This document shows positions 11,440 through 23,516 of a stretch of DNA of 64,000 nucleotides, in pieces. Numbering within the stretch: position 1 is the first letter of the stretch; every line of letters starts with the position of its first letter. Under the pieces are notes generated by a model, which was given only the letters and a program-made list of their open reading frames with translations, did no database searches and was not told the DNA's origin. Source of the DNA: Cervus elaphus (taxonomy: Eukaryota > Chordata > Mammalia > Artiodactyla > Cervidae); assembly GCF_910594005.1 (NCBI RefSeq), contig NC_057815.1, positions 79,221,552 to 79,285,551 of the forward strand, in the 5' to 3' direction. Made by a program: the position numbers and the translations under genes.

Positions 11440-11640
11440 CTAAGTTCTGGCTTCCCGCATTCATTGTCCAGCTGTGTGTCCTTGAGCAAACTGCTTAAGT
11501 TCTCTGTGCCTCAATGTCCCCATCTGTAAACCTGGGGTTAAAAAATGTACTTAGCTCAAAAAGTTGATTTAAAAATTAATCTCACACCCATAAAGGGCCT
11601 GGCACATAGCAAGTACCCCCCAAGTATGAACTAGTATTAT
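11440..11640 (+). repeat. MIR-like ancient SINE
   Basis: Sense-strand MIR: 'gctgtgtgtccttgagcaaac', 'ttctctgtgcctcaatgtcccc', 'atctgtaaacctggggtt' and 'aagggcctggcacatagcaag'. This is a well-ordered copy. Confidence 0.7.
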
Positions 11641-11865
11641 TACTCTGCATTCCCATACTTCCACTTATTTGGCTTATCCCCACCATAGCATTTGGCATGC
11701 TCAATTTTAACTGTCTCCTATCTGTTTTCCTATATAGACTGAAGTCGGGGACTGCATCTTATTCAACATTATATCCCCCCACACTTAATATAGTATCTGG
11801 CATGTAGTAAGTGTTCCAGAAATATTATATAAGATTTGAGAGAATGAATAAATGGAGAAGTGGAC
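11641..11865 (+). repeat. L2-like LINE 3' end
   Basis: Follows the MIR directly. It has the L2-like order 'actgaagtcggggactgcatctta' and 'tagtatctggcatgtagtaagtgtt', ending in gagaatgaataaatgg. Confidence 0.45.
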
Positions 11866-12496
11866 AGATGGAGAGATGAATGAACTGCTAATCCAGGATT
11901 CTGAACTGCTTGAGATAACCAGCATTTCCTTGAGCTGATAGCATACTTTTTTCTTTGGCTAAAATTAGGTTTTCGTTGGCCCACAGTGCATATATGCAGT
12001 GTCTACATGTGTGATGTCTGTGAGAGAGACTTGTAGCTCTCTCTGCATACCATTCTGCCTTTGCTCCCTTCTTCCAGTGCTTGCTTCTTCCAACCAGAAA
12101 AGAATTGCTAATACGACTCATCAGAGTTCATATGGCCCACAACTGGGTCCCGGGGGACTACTGTGTCTTTTAAAGGCCACCTTCACCCATGTGTCACATT
12201 CCCATCTGATTCCCTCCCCGCTGCACCACCGAGGAGGTCAGTGGACTCCATCTGCCTTCGATGACCCTGCCAACTCTCTCCCCAGGCCATTAGGGGCAAG
12301 CCATTAAAAACTAGTTTGGTGATTAAGATGAACAAGGCTATGTTAAAAAGACACCAAGCAGCTCACAGAACTGCCCGAATGGTAAGAGAACCAAGGTCAG
12401 AGCTAACAGCATAGAAATGCACTAAAAGACACAGCCAACTTGCTCCAGTGAGGGCCCCGGTACTGCTGGACGTCAGCACTACCATCCCCTCCACCG

Positions 12497-12706
12497 GGCC
12501 TCCCGGGTGGCACAGTGGTAGAGAATCCGCCTGCCAATGCAGGAGATACCAGAGACGTGGGTTCGATCCCTGGGTCAGGAAGATCCCTTGGAAGAGGGAA
12601 TGGCAACCCACTCCAGTATCCTTGCCTGGAAAATCCCCATGGACAGAGGAACCTGGCAGGCTACAGTCCATGGGGTCACAAAAAGTTGGACATGACTGAG
12701 CACACA
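12497..12706 (+). mobile_element. Bov-tA/Bov-A2 SINE
   Basis: Full-length sense copy. The tRNA-like head (gcctcccgggtggcacagtgg) has a B-box (gggttcgatccctgggtc), and it runs through ggaacctggcaggctacagt to catgactgagcacac. Open frames on both strands here are SINE translations. Confidence 0.93.
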
Positions 12707-12839
12707 CACCCACGTGGCACCACCAGGCCCCTGGACATTGATCCTCGTGCAATTACTGCCATCACAGGAGAGAGAATGATTGTCCATCATGATGACAAAA
12801 GTGATAGAAATTCTAAAACCAGGCAGAGATCCCGTTTCT

Positions 12840-13400
12840 CACCTTTGAGACTGACAAAATTCCAAAATGACACATTCTGTTGCAAGACTTCGGGAAAAGA
12901 ATACTCTCATGGATGACTGCTGTGAACGCCAAATGCATGGAGGAGAATTTGGCAAAGGCTGGAAAACGACATATGCACCTCCCTTTGACTCAGCAATCCT
13001 TCTTCCAGGAACCTATCCCAGAGATATGCTGCAAAAATACTAGCTGATATATGCCTGAGGCTATTCACTACAGTAGTATTTATAACAGTAAAAAGCTAGA
13101 AACAATCCAAATACTCATAAACTATGGTAATCCACAGTTTATGATGCACAATGCACTTATGTGCAACTATAAAAAGAAGTGGAAAAAAATGGCTTTACAC
13201 TGTCAGTGAGCGACCTCCAGCATATATTGTTAAGAGAGAAAAAAGCAAGGTAGTCATCAGTATTTATGGCATGCTGTCTTTTGTGCATGAAGGGGAAAGA
13301 CACATAAATGCATACACAGATTTGCTTCTATTATCAAATATAAACCTACCTACATATCAAGCAAGTAGGTTTCAAGTAGGTGGTATAACACCATAGATAA
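12840..13400 (+). repeat. Old L1 fragment
   Basis: Diverged L1 ORF2 3' text: 'tttgactcagcaatccttcttc', 'aacctatcccagagatatgctg', 'cagtagtatttataacagt' and 'aaacaatccaaatactcataaac'. No long frame survives. Confidence 0.5.
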
Positions 13401-15159
13401 AAGAACTACAATTGACTTTCAAACATAGTATTTTGACTCTATAACCTAATGAGATATATTCTAAGGTGAATAAAAACCAGAAGCATCAGTGCTCTTATTA
13501 CTAACACCTGTAATGCTCTAGCGTGGCTTTGCACAAATTTAAGAAAAAGTGAGTAAGTGATTGGTTTAGTATTATTAGGACACAGGATTTTCACCACAAA
13601 AGAAAAGACATACAAATACATAATCCAAGATGTTAATTAACAACCTTGGAATGTTACATTTGAACTTGAGTAGCAGTGAAAACATTTTAAAAATGCATGT
13701 TTCTCAGTTCTAGACACTTAAGAAAACAAACAAAACCCTGTAGCAATGACCGTCCCACACAAGGAACACCTCAGGTGAGCAGATCATGGTCTCAAACCAG
13801 AGTTCTTTGGAGAAATGGCTGATTCCAGATCTGGGGCAAAAAACAGACAAGAAGAAATCAAGAAGTCTTCAAAATCAGTGTGGTCATGCCAGATGAACAC
13901 AGACGGACACAAAGGGGAACCCATTATCATAAGATGGGATGTGTGCATTAAAATAAATAATGACTGAAATGGATTAAACCACATAAATAAATAAAAATAC
14001 CTGAGTTCATAAAGACACTCACAAACACGCAGAGAAACCTCTTTGATCACCGATAGGGACTGCTGGAACATTGATTCACTATTTTTGAAAATAAAATTTT
14101 TAAAAAAGTCTTTCTCTAGTCCTTTCTTTCAGGGTACCCATATGGTTAATGTGGAACAGCTCTTCACTACTCAGTTGAGAAGACCCTTCCTAGCATCAGT
14201 TAAGGTGGGTGCCTTCTGTATTGATGTAATAAGTTGTTGGGTGCAGGTGTGGCAGATATTGATGGCCTTCTATAAGATGCAATATGAAGCATACAACACT
14301 CCTATGACGTTCCCTTACTTACCCCATGACCTCATGCCATCTCATAAAGCCAAAGCCACCCCCACCCCTGCTGCCACACAACAGTAATTGTTAGCCTTTT
14401 GAAAATATTGAAAGTTGTTCAGACTTCTGTACCTCTGCCAAGGACCCCGAGTCAGCAGACCCTGACTTAGCGCTCAGATTTTCCTTAGAAAATCTAGAGG
14501 CACTGCTCAATTATTTCTCTGCAAACGTTACTCATGATCAGGGAATTGGAACAATGGGTTTCTTTTCTGGATCAAATGTGCAAGGGTCATGCTGAGGTCA
14601 TTTCTATTTTAAAGCTCAGCATTACTGTCTTCCAAGAAGGAAGATGCTTTAGACGTAACACCTGTATACTTGAGCCCTGTTTTCTCTCCTCTTCTATTAC
14701 TTTCCTCAAAAGAAAGTTCCTGGTAGTAATGAGCATCATTCTCTCTGTTTGTAAAAGAAGGGGAGAGGCAGAAATGAGAGAAGTTCCCAAAGCCTATATT
14801 TGACATCCTTTTAGTCTTCAGTGTAAGGAAAGTGTATTTGAAATTCTCTACATCCTCTGTTTGAGCAGGCCTAGAAGGGAAAAGGACTCACAAGGCAGCA
14901 GATATGAAAGCACCAAGAAAGCATTCAGTGAGCTGCTGATCACACTAGGAGCGCATTAAGAGTGAAACTCAGTGTCCACACGGCTCTCAGCAGACAGGCA
15001 CTTCAGTGAAGGAAAATCACTGTCTCCTCTGTGGTGGGGGCCGGGGAAGCGGGGGTTTGGGGGAAGGCAAGTCTAGCTTGATGTAAAGGCAAACGAACGG
15101 GCACCGTGACCTGGGAAGGCCCCACCTCATCTAGGATGCTCTCATGTCACTGGATGGTG

Positions 15160-15255
15160 TGGTGGTGCATGCATGCTCAGTCTGATTCTTTGTGACCCCA
15201 TGAACTGTAGCCCACCAAGCTCCTCTGTCCATGGGATTTTCCTGGCAAGAATACA
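15160..15255 (-). mobile_element. Bov-A2 SINE fragment
   Basis: Reverse-strand partial copy (tttgtgaccccatgaactgtag to gggattttcctggcaagaat). It ends abruptly and lacks the tRNA-like head. Confidence 0.8.
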
Positions 15256-15661
15256 TATTCCTGGGACCAGTTCCCAAATATCCATCTCCCAAATGCCCAA
15301 GCATCATCCTTGACTTCTGCTCTTCCCTTCCCTTCCAACCAACTCCAAACTGCCATCAACTCCACTCTCTAATCGCTCTCAGACCCCTCCACCTCTCCCC
15401 ATCCACAGGGTTTCTGTTCATCAAGGTCTTCATTATTCTTCCCCTACCTTTGATCATGCCCTTCCTCCAATCTTTCCTCCACACTGCGGCTGAAAGGAAA
15501 ATCAACTTACACCTCTTTACTAAAAGTTCTCCAAGTGTTACATAAAACATCTTCAGGATATAGCTTAAACATCATAGTACAGCCTGCAGAGCCCTTCAGC
15601 ATCTCACGCCTGTTCTCTCCTTGATCTTTTGTCTATCTCTCTCCAGGTTTCTCACCACACA

Positions 15662-15698
<37 letters not shown>

Positions 15699-16115
15699 GC
15701 GCATGCGCCCGCGCGCATACACCCCTCCAGCCAGACTAAGCTATTTGTAGTTCCCTAAACTCCATGCTTCCTCTTGCCACAGGGCCTTAGCACATGCTAT
15801 TCTCTATGGCCTGGCCTCTACTAGATTCTCTTCCTGCTCTTCAGTTTGCTACCTCCATCTTCAGCACGCATATCACCTCCTCTAATAAGTCACCTACCCC
15901 TGTCCCCACCCAGGCTCCCACGGCAGCCGTGTTCTCTATCACAGCACCTCCCATGATACATTACAGCTACCTATTTACTCTTCCATCTCCCCCACCAGGC
16001 TGCAAGCTCTAGAAATGCCAGGAATGTCTCTTTTTCTAAAGCACTGTGTTCCCAGTCCTTGCCACAGTATATAGGGGCTGCTCAGTCTGTTTGTTCAATG
16101 AATGAATAAGTAGAT
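15256..16115 (+). repeat. L2-like LINE 3' region
   Basis: Pyrimidine-rich L2-type text in order: 'aactccactctctaatcgctc', 'cttgccacagggccttagcac', 'tgctattctctatggcctggcc', 'caggctgcaagctctag', 'ccaggaatgtctctttttc' and finally 'ttcaatgaatgaataagtag'. A CA microsatellite sits inside it. Confidence 0.5.
15665..15720. repeat. CA microsatellite with alternating CG-rich end
   Basis: About 15 CA units (15665-15695) followed by tgtgcgcatgcgcccgcgcg, an alternating purine-pyrimidine run of the Z-DNA-forming kind. Expected to be polymorphic in length. Confidence 0.9.
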
Positions 16116-16328
16116 GAATCCACAGCTTTGTAAGTCTGGCACTGAAAAGGGCACTAACTCCTCCAGTCCCTCCGCCTGGAGTTAGAGTGGGTGGAGTTAT
16201 GCCACTTTTAATCATCATGGCATCACAACCCCTGATGTCTACCTGTCAGAATTCGAGGGTTCTGCCTGCTTCCATCAGTGACCTCAGAAAACACAGAGGC
16301 GACCTGAGGTCTCCCAGCGCACACTCAC

Positions 16329-16505
16329 CTGGGTGAATCAGGCAGGAGTCACATTCATTCTCCTCATTCCTGCAGCACGGGATGGTGTAACCCACCACTT
16401 CCTTCTTTCCAGGGCACTCACATTTAATCTGATCGTATTCACAGCACTCCCGACACATGATATTCCACTCGGCTCCGGGGCAGGCTTCATTAATGACTGT
16501 GTACT
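16329..16505 (-). CDS. PAMR1: PAMR1 exon 2 (N-terminal cysteine-rich module)
   Basis: 177-nt internal exon with acceptor TTTCAG (16506-16508 give CAG on the minus strand) and donor CAG/GTGAGT. It completes the Glu codon opened by exon 1 (G from exon 1, AG from exon 2), then encodes 58 codons: YTVINEACPGAEWNIMCREC first, then a KKEVVGYTIPCC stretch, and finishing ECDSCLIHP plus the first base of a Gly codon. Ten cysteines, including CC pairs, predict several disulphides in the extracellular N-terminus of the secreted protein. The text matches PAMR1 immediately after its signal peptide. Both exon edges are phase 1, so the exon is symmetric. I recognise no named domain here. Confidence 0.96.
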
Positions 16506-17984
16506 CTGAAACAGAAAGCAGCAAGTGAGGATGGAGGGCCTGGCAGGAATAGGAAAGACCCAGAAGTTCTCTACAGCCAAGAAGCACCTTGCCCTACAAC
16601 CTGCCCGAAGGATGTTCAAAACCATCCAGTGGGGCACAGGTGAAACTTGTTATTTCAAACTTCAAAGGTGCTATTCATTTTTATTTTTAATAAAAAAGAA
16701 ATCATGTTTTATCAATATAGAATCTAAGTGGATTAACACACATACACATAAATAACAAAAAATATGCATTTCCTGAGTGTCTATGTTTATTTCTATTTTT
16801 GCTAGGGTATATCAGACCACTGCTTACAGCTACACAGGTTGCGCATTGCATAATTCCAGAAGGAACCATCCAACTGCATAGCTATACAGCACAATCCAGG
16901 CATTTGGGCCATCAAAAAAGTCTGGTGACCACTCTCTAGGCTAGTTCTATCAAGTACAAGGCTGAATGCCAAGTAGAGACCATGTCATTTCCTCCAAACT
17001 TGGCTCCTGGATTTTGTAGCAAGCCATTATTATGGTATCTTCAAAGCTAAAACCAGCAGAAAAGACAAAAAGTATCTTAATTAGTATGTTTGGGAGAATT
17101 TCAATGTTTTACAAGAGTGAACTCATTGGCAGAACTTTATTCAATCCCCCAAGACAACTGAGTGCTCTTTCCCATGAGAAAACAGTACTCCTTTCTGGAT
17201 AGAATTTCTCTCTTTTTTCCTAAAATATATCTTAGGTAAATGAAAAAGAAAAACCATCTGGCAAAAACTATAAGAGTAATCAGTTGGAGGTTGCCCAGAG
17301 GAATCCAGGCTAAGAAACAGACCTCACTTTGATTTCCTCTTGCTCCTGCCCCAACTCTCTAGTCCTAAAAAATTTTGCACTGAGATGATGACTGAAGCAG
17401 AAATAGGTCAGATATTTGAGGAAGAAAGCGAATCTGGCTTCCCTGTGAAGACTTCCCTAAAAACCCCAGGCCAGGATCCTCATCAAACTTTTGTAGACCC
17501 ATGTAAACGAACTCTAAAACCTATGGTGGCTTCTAACCTCTTAAATTTCATAGCTTAGTTTTCTATTTTCCTTCCCTAAATTTGGAAGTCTGACAAAGAG
17601 CAGATCATTCTTTATTTGCCAAGTAGAGCCTTATAGAAAAACGCTCACCATCTTCTCTCAGCCTCTGGTCATAAGAACATTCTAGCATCACAGAAAGGAA
17701 CCACGTGCATGATAAGGGATAGTTTCTTAGAATGAATGCATGTAGTTTTATGAAAAACATTCCTCACTTCTTTTCCACAAACACCGGTAGGGCAGCAAAG
17801 ATCCTCATACTGGCGTCTGAGAACAACTAGCTTCGATCACTATGATACTGTCACCGCTGGAATTCTGTTTCCTGAACTATTCTGTGAGCTCCTCTCGGAC
17901 AGACACTAAAACTTACTTAGCTGAGCTTCTCATGTTTCTGATTCTGGTGGGATGAAGTGAATACTTTTCAAAATCTAGAAGAGA

Positions 17985-18945
17985 ACTTAATGGTTAAAAG
18001 TGAAGAAAGTAAAAGAAAACATAGGAGTAAGTCTCCATGATCCTTGACTTGGTATGATCTTGGATTCTTAGGCATGACACAAAAAAACAACAAAAGATAA
18101 ACAGATAAATTGGATTCATCAAAACTAAAAACTTTTGTGCAACAAAGTGCATTCTTAAGAGAGTGAAAAGACAACTTAAAAATGGGAAATTTTGCAAATC
18201 ATATATCTGATAAGGATTTAATATTCAAAACATATAAAAGACCCCTTCAAATCAACAACAAAAAACCAAACAACCCACTTTTAAAATGGGCAAATGGCAT
18301 GAATAGATATTTCTCCAGAGAAAATATACAAATGGCCAATAAACACATGAAAAGATGCTCAATACCACAAGTCATTAAGGAATTGAAAATCAAAGCCACA
18401 GCAAGATAACACCTTACACATACTAGGATGGCTATAATTTAAAAAAAAAGAAAAGGAAAATAACAAGTGTTGACAAAGATGTAGAGAAGCTGGAATCCTC
18501 GAATATTGCTCATGGGAATGTAAAATGGTGCAGCTTCTGTGGAAACCAATTTGACAGCTCCTTCAAAAGCTAAACTTTGAATTAATATGCAGTTCAACAA
18601 TTCTACTCCTAAGTATACACCCCCAAAATCAAAATTAGAAAGTGAAACGGATACTTGCAGCATTATTCACAATAGACAAAGGGCAGAAACAACCCAAGTG
18701 TCCACCAAGAGATAAGTGAATAAGCAAGAAGTGGTGTATGCACACAATACTTTGGGTGTGGAATATTGTTCAGCCATGAAAAGGAACAAGATGCTGATAC
18801 AAATTACGATATGGACAAACCTTGCAAACATACTAAGAGGCCAGACACAAAAGGGCAAATATTGTGCCACTGAATTATATGCTTAAAATGGCTAATGTAG
18901 CAAGTTTTATGTTATTTTTATTATACTTTTAATGTTAAAAAATAG
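17985..18945 (+). mobile_element. L1 LINE 3' end (ORF2 terminus), degraded
   Basis: About 1 kb of sense L1 ORF2 3' text: 'aagaaaacataggagtaagtc', 'ttggattcatcaaaactaaa', 'ggcaaatggcatgaatagat', 'tgctcatgggaatgtaaaatgg', 'cagcattattcacaatagac' and 'ttgttcagccatgaaaagga'. Reading frames are broken, so it is inactive. Confidence 0.85.
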
Positions 18946-18964
18946 TGAGAGAAATCAAAATGCT

Positions 18965-19205
18965 TAAAGGCTTAAGCATCAGAGTCAGACAGATCTGGGT
19001 TTGGAATCCCACCTCTGCTACTTATGGGGTGTATGATCTTGGCTAAGTTAGTTTACTTACTCAGTCTCAGTTTATCATCCAATGAAATGAATTCATTGTA
19101 TAAAACTCAGGAGCTAGCTGAAAGGACTAGATAAGACAACGTATATAAAGAGTTTAACATAGTACTTAGTATATAATGAACATTCAATAGCTGTCAGCTT
19201 AAGAA
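18965..19205 (+). repeat. MIR-like ancient SINE
   Basis: Sense MIR: 'agagtcagacagatctggg', 'aatcccacctctgctactta', 'gatcttggctaagttagtt', 'actagataagacaacg', and a tail near acatagtacttagtatataatgaac. Confidence 0.65.
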
Positions 19206-19369
19206 GAAAGATACTATAACTCCATATTTCTCAAGGATCTCATCTGTTGAATATACCACATATCAACTCCTTACATAAAATGTTTCTGTTGTTTCCAACT
19301 GCATTTGGAGCAAACCTGAAATGCTCTGGTATGGTTCCCCAGGCTTTTGAGAGCTGCTCTCTCCTGAGT

Positions 19370-19790
19370 CCTACAGCCTTTCCTTGGTGACTATATTCCA
19401 CCTTCTATTTCTCAAAGCCACAAAGGTCTTGCTCATCCCAGGGCCTTCACACTTGCTTTCCCCACTGCCTCTATCAAAACATTTGGCTTCGGTGTAAATG
19501 ACACCTATTGAGAACGGTCCTCACTGACTTTCTCATCTGAAATTTGTGCCTCTGCTCATCCTTCCATAGTATTCTCTATCAGAGCATCCCAGTTGCTTGC
19601 TTTTGCAGCCTTTACCACAATGCATAATCCCTTTCTGTGTTTCTACCCACTGGTATGTCATCTGTCTCCCTTACATGACCATAAGCTGGCAGGAACCTCA
19701 CCTGATTTGCCCACCATAGATAGGGACGGGCCTGGCATGCAAGAGACACTGGATAAATCCCTGTTGAATGAGTCAGCCTCCACTCTAGAG
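19370..19790 (+). repeat. L2-like LINE 3' end
   Basis: Order of L2 phrases: 'ttgctcatcccagggccttc', 'acggtcctcactgactttctc', 'ggtatgtcatctgtctccc', 'catgaccataagctggcagg', 'gacgggcctggcatgcaaga' and 'ctgttgaatgagtca'. Confidence 0.55.
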
Positions 19791-20479
19791 CTTCAACAGT
19801 CAAGGATTTTCATCGAGTGTGTCTAGCTCGGAGCGATGAGCCAGGAGAACTTGTTCTGCTCAATAATTTGCTGATATCAAACAGGGGCAGTTTCCCTCCC
19901 ATGATGAAGGGTGTAGAACAACTGGTCCAGGTTATCTAACTTGGGTCCCAATCCCTTGGCGCCAGCCCCTGCCTTATCCAGTAGTATGATTTCTCAACTC
20001 TCTGAACATCTGACATGCCTGTGGGGTGTGGCTCATGTCTTATCCCTCCCTTTGCTCATCTGAGGGCAAGTACTCCATCTTTCCAGGTTTTCCAAGAATT
20101 TACAAATATTGATGACTCCTGGGGGACACTGACAGAATAAAAATTACTTGCAACTTTTGTAAGTCTTGTAGTTAAATGTGGAAAGCCAAGCAAGGTTTGC
20201 TCCACAGCAGTAGAGGGTGGGGCCTGTTTTTCCTAAAGCAGCAGGCTAGTCCAGCCATGGAATATTGTGGGCCTCCCTTTACCCAAGAAATTAATTCCCT
20301 AAAATACCTTCACTGGCATTTCTTTTTATTTCAATGAACAAGTCCACCTCTGCCCTCCCTAGCACATACATTAATTTTATAGGTACGGTCCAGAATATTG
20401 TATCATCCTAGCCAAAAGGAATGACTCCAGGGAAGTCCATTTCTATACTGTCTGCCAAGTCAGCCAGCTGGCTCCTTCC

Positions 20480-20990
20480 CAAGCAGTCTGTCTGGAAGAC
20501 AGAAAAACAGCCCCAAAGATGTCCATATCTTAACCTCCAGGACCAATGGAAATGTGACCTCACATGACAAAAGGAATTTTGTCAGTGTGACAAGTCTAAG
20601 GATCCTGACATGGGGAGAGGATGATGGGGGCTTGTCCAGGTAGGGCAAACGTAACCTCAAGGATCTTTATAAACGGGAGGCAGGAGGGTCAGAGTCAGAA
20701 TAGAGGTGTGACAACAGCAGCGTTAGACAGATCAGAGAGCTGTGCTTTCGAGATGGAAGAAGGGACCACAGCTGAAAGCACACAGGCAGCCTGCAGCAGC
20801 TGGACGAGGAAAGAAAACAGCGTCTCCCCTACAGCGTCCAGAGAAGGCAGGCCTGCCATCACCCTGATTTCAGCCTCCTAAGGCTCACTGCAGACCATTG
20901 AGCTCCAGAACTGTACAAAAACACAACTGCACTGTTTTAAGTCACTAAGTTTGTGGTAATGTTACATCATCCACAGGGAACTTAACACCC
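20480..20990 (+). mobile_element. MaLR/ERVL-type LTR (MLT1-like)
   Basis: Sequence order recalls a MaLR-type mammalian LTR: 'agccccaaagatgtccatat', 'gtgacctcacatgacaaaag', 'aggatcctgacatggggaga', 'gggaggcaggagggtcagag', 'agctccagaactgtacaaaa', 'ttttaagtcactaagtttgt' and 'ggtaatgttacatcatcc'. This gives a roughly 0.5 kb solo LTR. The subfamily cannot be fixed by eye. Confidence 0.6.
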
Positions 20991-21734
20991 TGTGTCTTCT
21001 CAAAAGAAAGGTTAACCCAGGGCCAGTCATTTAACCACTCTGGTCCTCAGTTATCCCTCTGAGCACAGTGCCAAGACTGAGGGTGAACCGATGAGTTCAT
21101 TCTTTCATCCCACAAGTGTTTACTGAGCGCCCGCCACGTCCCAGGTAGGAGGCTGAGTGCTGGGATATAATGGAGAGGAGAACAGACACCATCCCCATGG
21201 AGCTTCATAGAGAAGCAGACGTTGGAAGAACTCACAGCTTCATAGAAGAGTAGACTTTGGATGAAGGACCTCACACACACAGAATCACTCACTGTGACGA
21301 GGAAACAAACAATGCAAAGAGAACAAATGGATGGTCATGGAGGGATATTAGCGCCACATCTATAGGACTACAGGGTTAAGGGGGGTTAAATAAAATAACA
21401 AATAAAAGTCTATCATTTGCCAAGATAAGATCACTTCCCAGGAATATGGAAGTGAGGGAGGAGGAGACAGTGTTAATGGTGTTATTGACTCAGCCCCTCC
21501 GGTCTGGTAAGTCCATCACCATTACTTCTCACCTGGCTGGAAAAGAGACAGGACAGTGCCCCAAAACACATATGTAAGAAATAAACAGGTAAGTTTATTA
21601 AGAAATATTCTATGAGAAATATTTAAAGTTGATCAGCTGAAGAGATCTGAAAATACAGTAAGCAGACAAAAACAATCTCCTGGACTTTTCCTCCTCCATT
21701 TGTGACAAAGGGCACACTGGTCCTTTGGCTTCAG

Positions 21735-21855
21735 ATCTCCTGGAGGAGGAAATGGCAACCTACTCCAGTATTCCTGCCTTGAAAATTTCATGGACAGAGG
21801 ATTCTGGTGGGTTATAGTCCATGGGATCGCAAAGAGCAACTGAGCAAGCAAGCAT
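21735..21855 (+). mobile_element. Bov-tA SINE 3' fragment
   Basis: Sense-strand 3' half only: 'aggaaatggcaacctactcc', then 'tggacagaggattctggtgg' and 'gatcgcaaagagcaactgagc'. The tRNA-like head is absent. Confidence 0.8.
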
Positions 21856-22815
21856 GAACGTATAAATTTCAGGGAATTTCAATATGATGCTAAAAGCCAG
21901 TTACAAAAACTTGGATTTAAAGAAACACAGACAGCGGAAAAGCAACTGAAGATTTTCCTTGCATGCATGCTAAAGCGTTTTAATATTTGTTTAGCTAAAG
22001 TGCTTTTATATTGTTCATGAAATTTAATTTTAAAAATGACCCAGCAAAATGGGTAATATTTTCTTGTAAGTTAAAATGAGTTACTCTGACCTCTTCACTT
22101 TATCAGTGAGGAAAAGTGCTAATTAGGAAATAAGCAAGGAGAAACTCTAAAGACTTTTTTTTAGGGAATTCTGAGAAGAAAGGGAGGCCTGCAGAATTTC
22201 AGGTTTAGGGAGGACATGAGCAAGCCTGCTGCTGAGGGCAAAACAGGGCAGGACAACGTCCAGTTTTTTGGGCTGCTGTAGGTGAACAAAGGTTACTTTG
22301 CTGTCCCCATTTAAGAACAAAGCCTTATTTGTTGTCTAACCTAGGGATCAATAAATGGTTTTTATAAAGAGGCAGATACATTTTTATTGGCATTTTATCT
22401 TTTTAATTTATTAATTTTTGTTGGAGTATAGTTGCTTTCCAATGTTATCTTAGCTTGTGGGCCATGTGGTCCCTGTGGCAACTACTCAGTAGAAAATAGC
22501 CATAGATAATATATAAACAGATGGACAAGACAGTGTTTCAATAAAACTTTATTTACCAAAAAAAAAGAACAGTCTTATTAAACCGCAAATGAGTTTTATC
22601 CTGCCAGTGCTTCCTAGGAAATAAGTACAAATTAAGCACCAAGAACTCGCAAAGCACCACCCTGGAATCAACCAAGGCACCAAACAGTCAAGCACGTGCC
22701 CATAATCACATAGCAAAATTGAACTCACAAACTTCCGGGCACATTATACATTCATTCATCTCAACTCTTCCATCGGGTAAAGTATTTATTTATTTATTTT
22801 TTTATAATACACTCT

Positions 22816-23061
22816 ATGAAAAGTGAAAGTATTAGTCGCTCAGTCATGTCAGACTCTTTGTGACCTCAGGGACTACAGCCCCATTAGGCTCATCTCTCCA
22901 TGGAATTCTATAGGTAAGAATACTGAAAAAAAAAAAAAAAAAGAATACTGGAGTGGGTTGCCATTTCCTTCTCCAGGAGGGTCTTCCTGACCCAGGGATC
23001 GAAACTGGGTCTCCTACTTTGCAGGCAGATTCTTTATCATCTGAGCCACCAGAGAAACCCA
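22816..23061 (-). mobile_element. Bov-A2 SINE interrupted by a poly(A) insertion
   Basis: Reverse-strand copy from attagtcgctcagtcatgtc to gagccaccagagaaaccc. In its middle, the SINE word aagaatactg occurs twice (22916-22925 and 22941-22950) with only A residues between. The rest of the element is collinear with its relatives. Confidence 0.92.
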
Positions 23062-23445
23062 TAAAAGACCCTATACTTTAATAGAAAAGGTTTATTGTGA
23101 AAGCATCAAAAAAATAAAATTATACATAAAGAAAAAGTATTCAGAAATAACTTATCCTTCAATTGTCATCTTTTAATTAACATATATATTCACACATAGA
23201 AGCTAAGAGATGTGTACACAGTCTTCTTAACCTCTCAAAACTGGTAACCTATTACGTTTTTTGTTTTCTTTAGAAACTGCTTTATTTCGTTACTTCAGTC
23301 ATGGACATTTTCTCTTGACCTTGAGTAGTCTTGAGAAGTGATTTTAAATTGCTTCATCATTAATTTGTGTAGACAAGTGCTTCTCTTTCCTCTTTTTTTT
23401 TTTTTTTTTTAAATCAGGGTAAACAAATATCAAGAGAGTTGCAGA

Positions 23446-23516
23446 GTACTGGGTTGGCCAAAAGTTCATAAAATCTTGCGGAAAAACATGAATAAACTGT
23501 TTGGCCCACCCAATAC
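23446..23516. mobile_element. Mariner-derived MITE
   Basis: About 70 bases bounded by TA. The left end (ctgggttggccaaaagttc) and the right end (actgtttggcccacccaata) are imperfect inverted repeats of the TTGGGTTGGCCAAAAAGTTC mariner terminal type found in ruminants. It is a short non-autonomous copy that can fold into a hairpin, with no transposase coding. Confidence 0.8.

Larger units (their letters stand above)
10038..16328 (-). other. PAMR1: PAMR1 intron 2
   Basis: 6,291-nt intron between the exon 2 donor (CAG/GTGAGT) and the exon 3 acceptor (TTTCAG/G). It contains an L1, MIR, L2, a Bov-tA and a CA microsatellite. The stretch 13400-15160 holds AT-rich intronic DNA with no gene or repeat that I can name; short open frames there show no family resemblance. 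Confidence 0.9.

Noticed and set aside
16246..16637. 113- and 99-codon frames around exon 2 as a separate gene
   Set aside because: The first is PAMR1 exon 2 read through both splice sites into the introns; the second is another frame of the same DNA.
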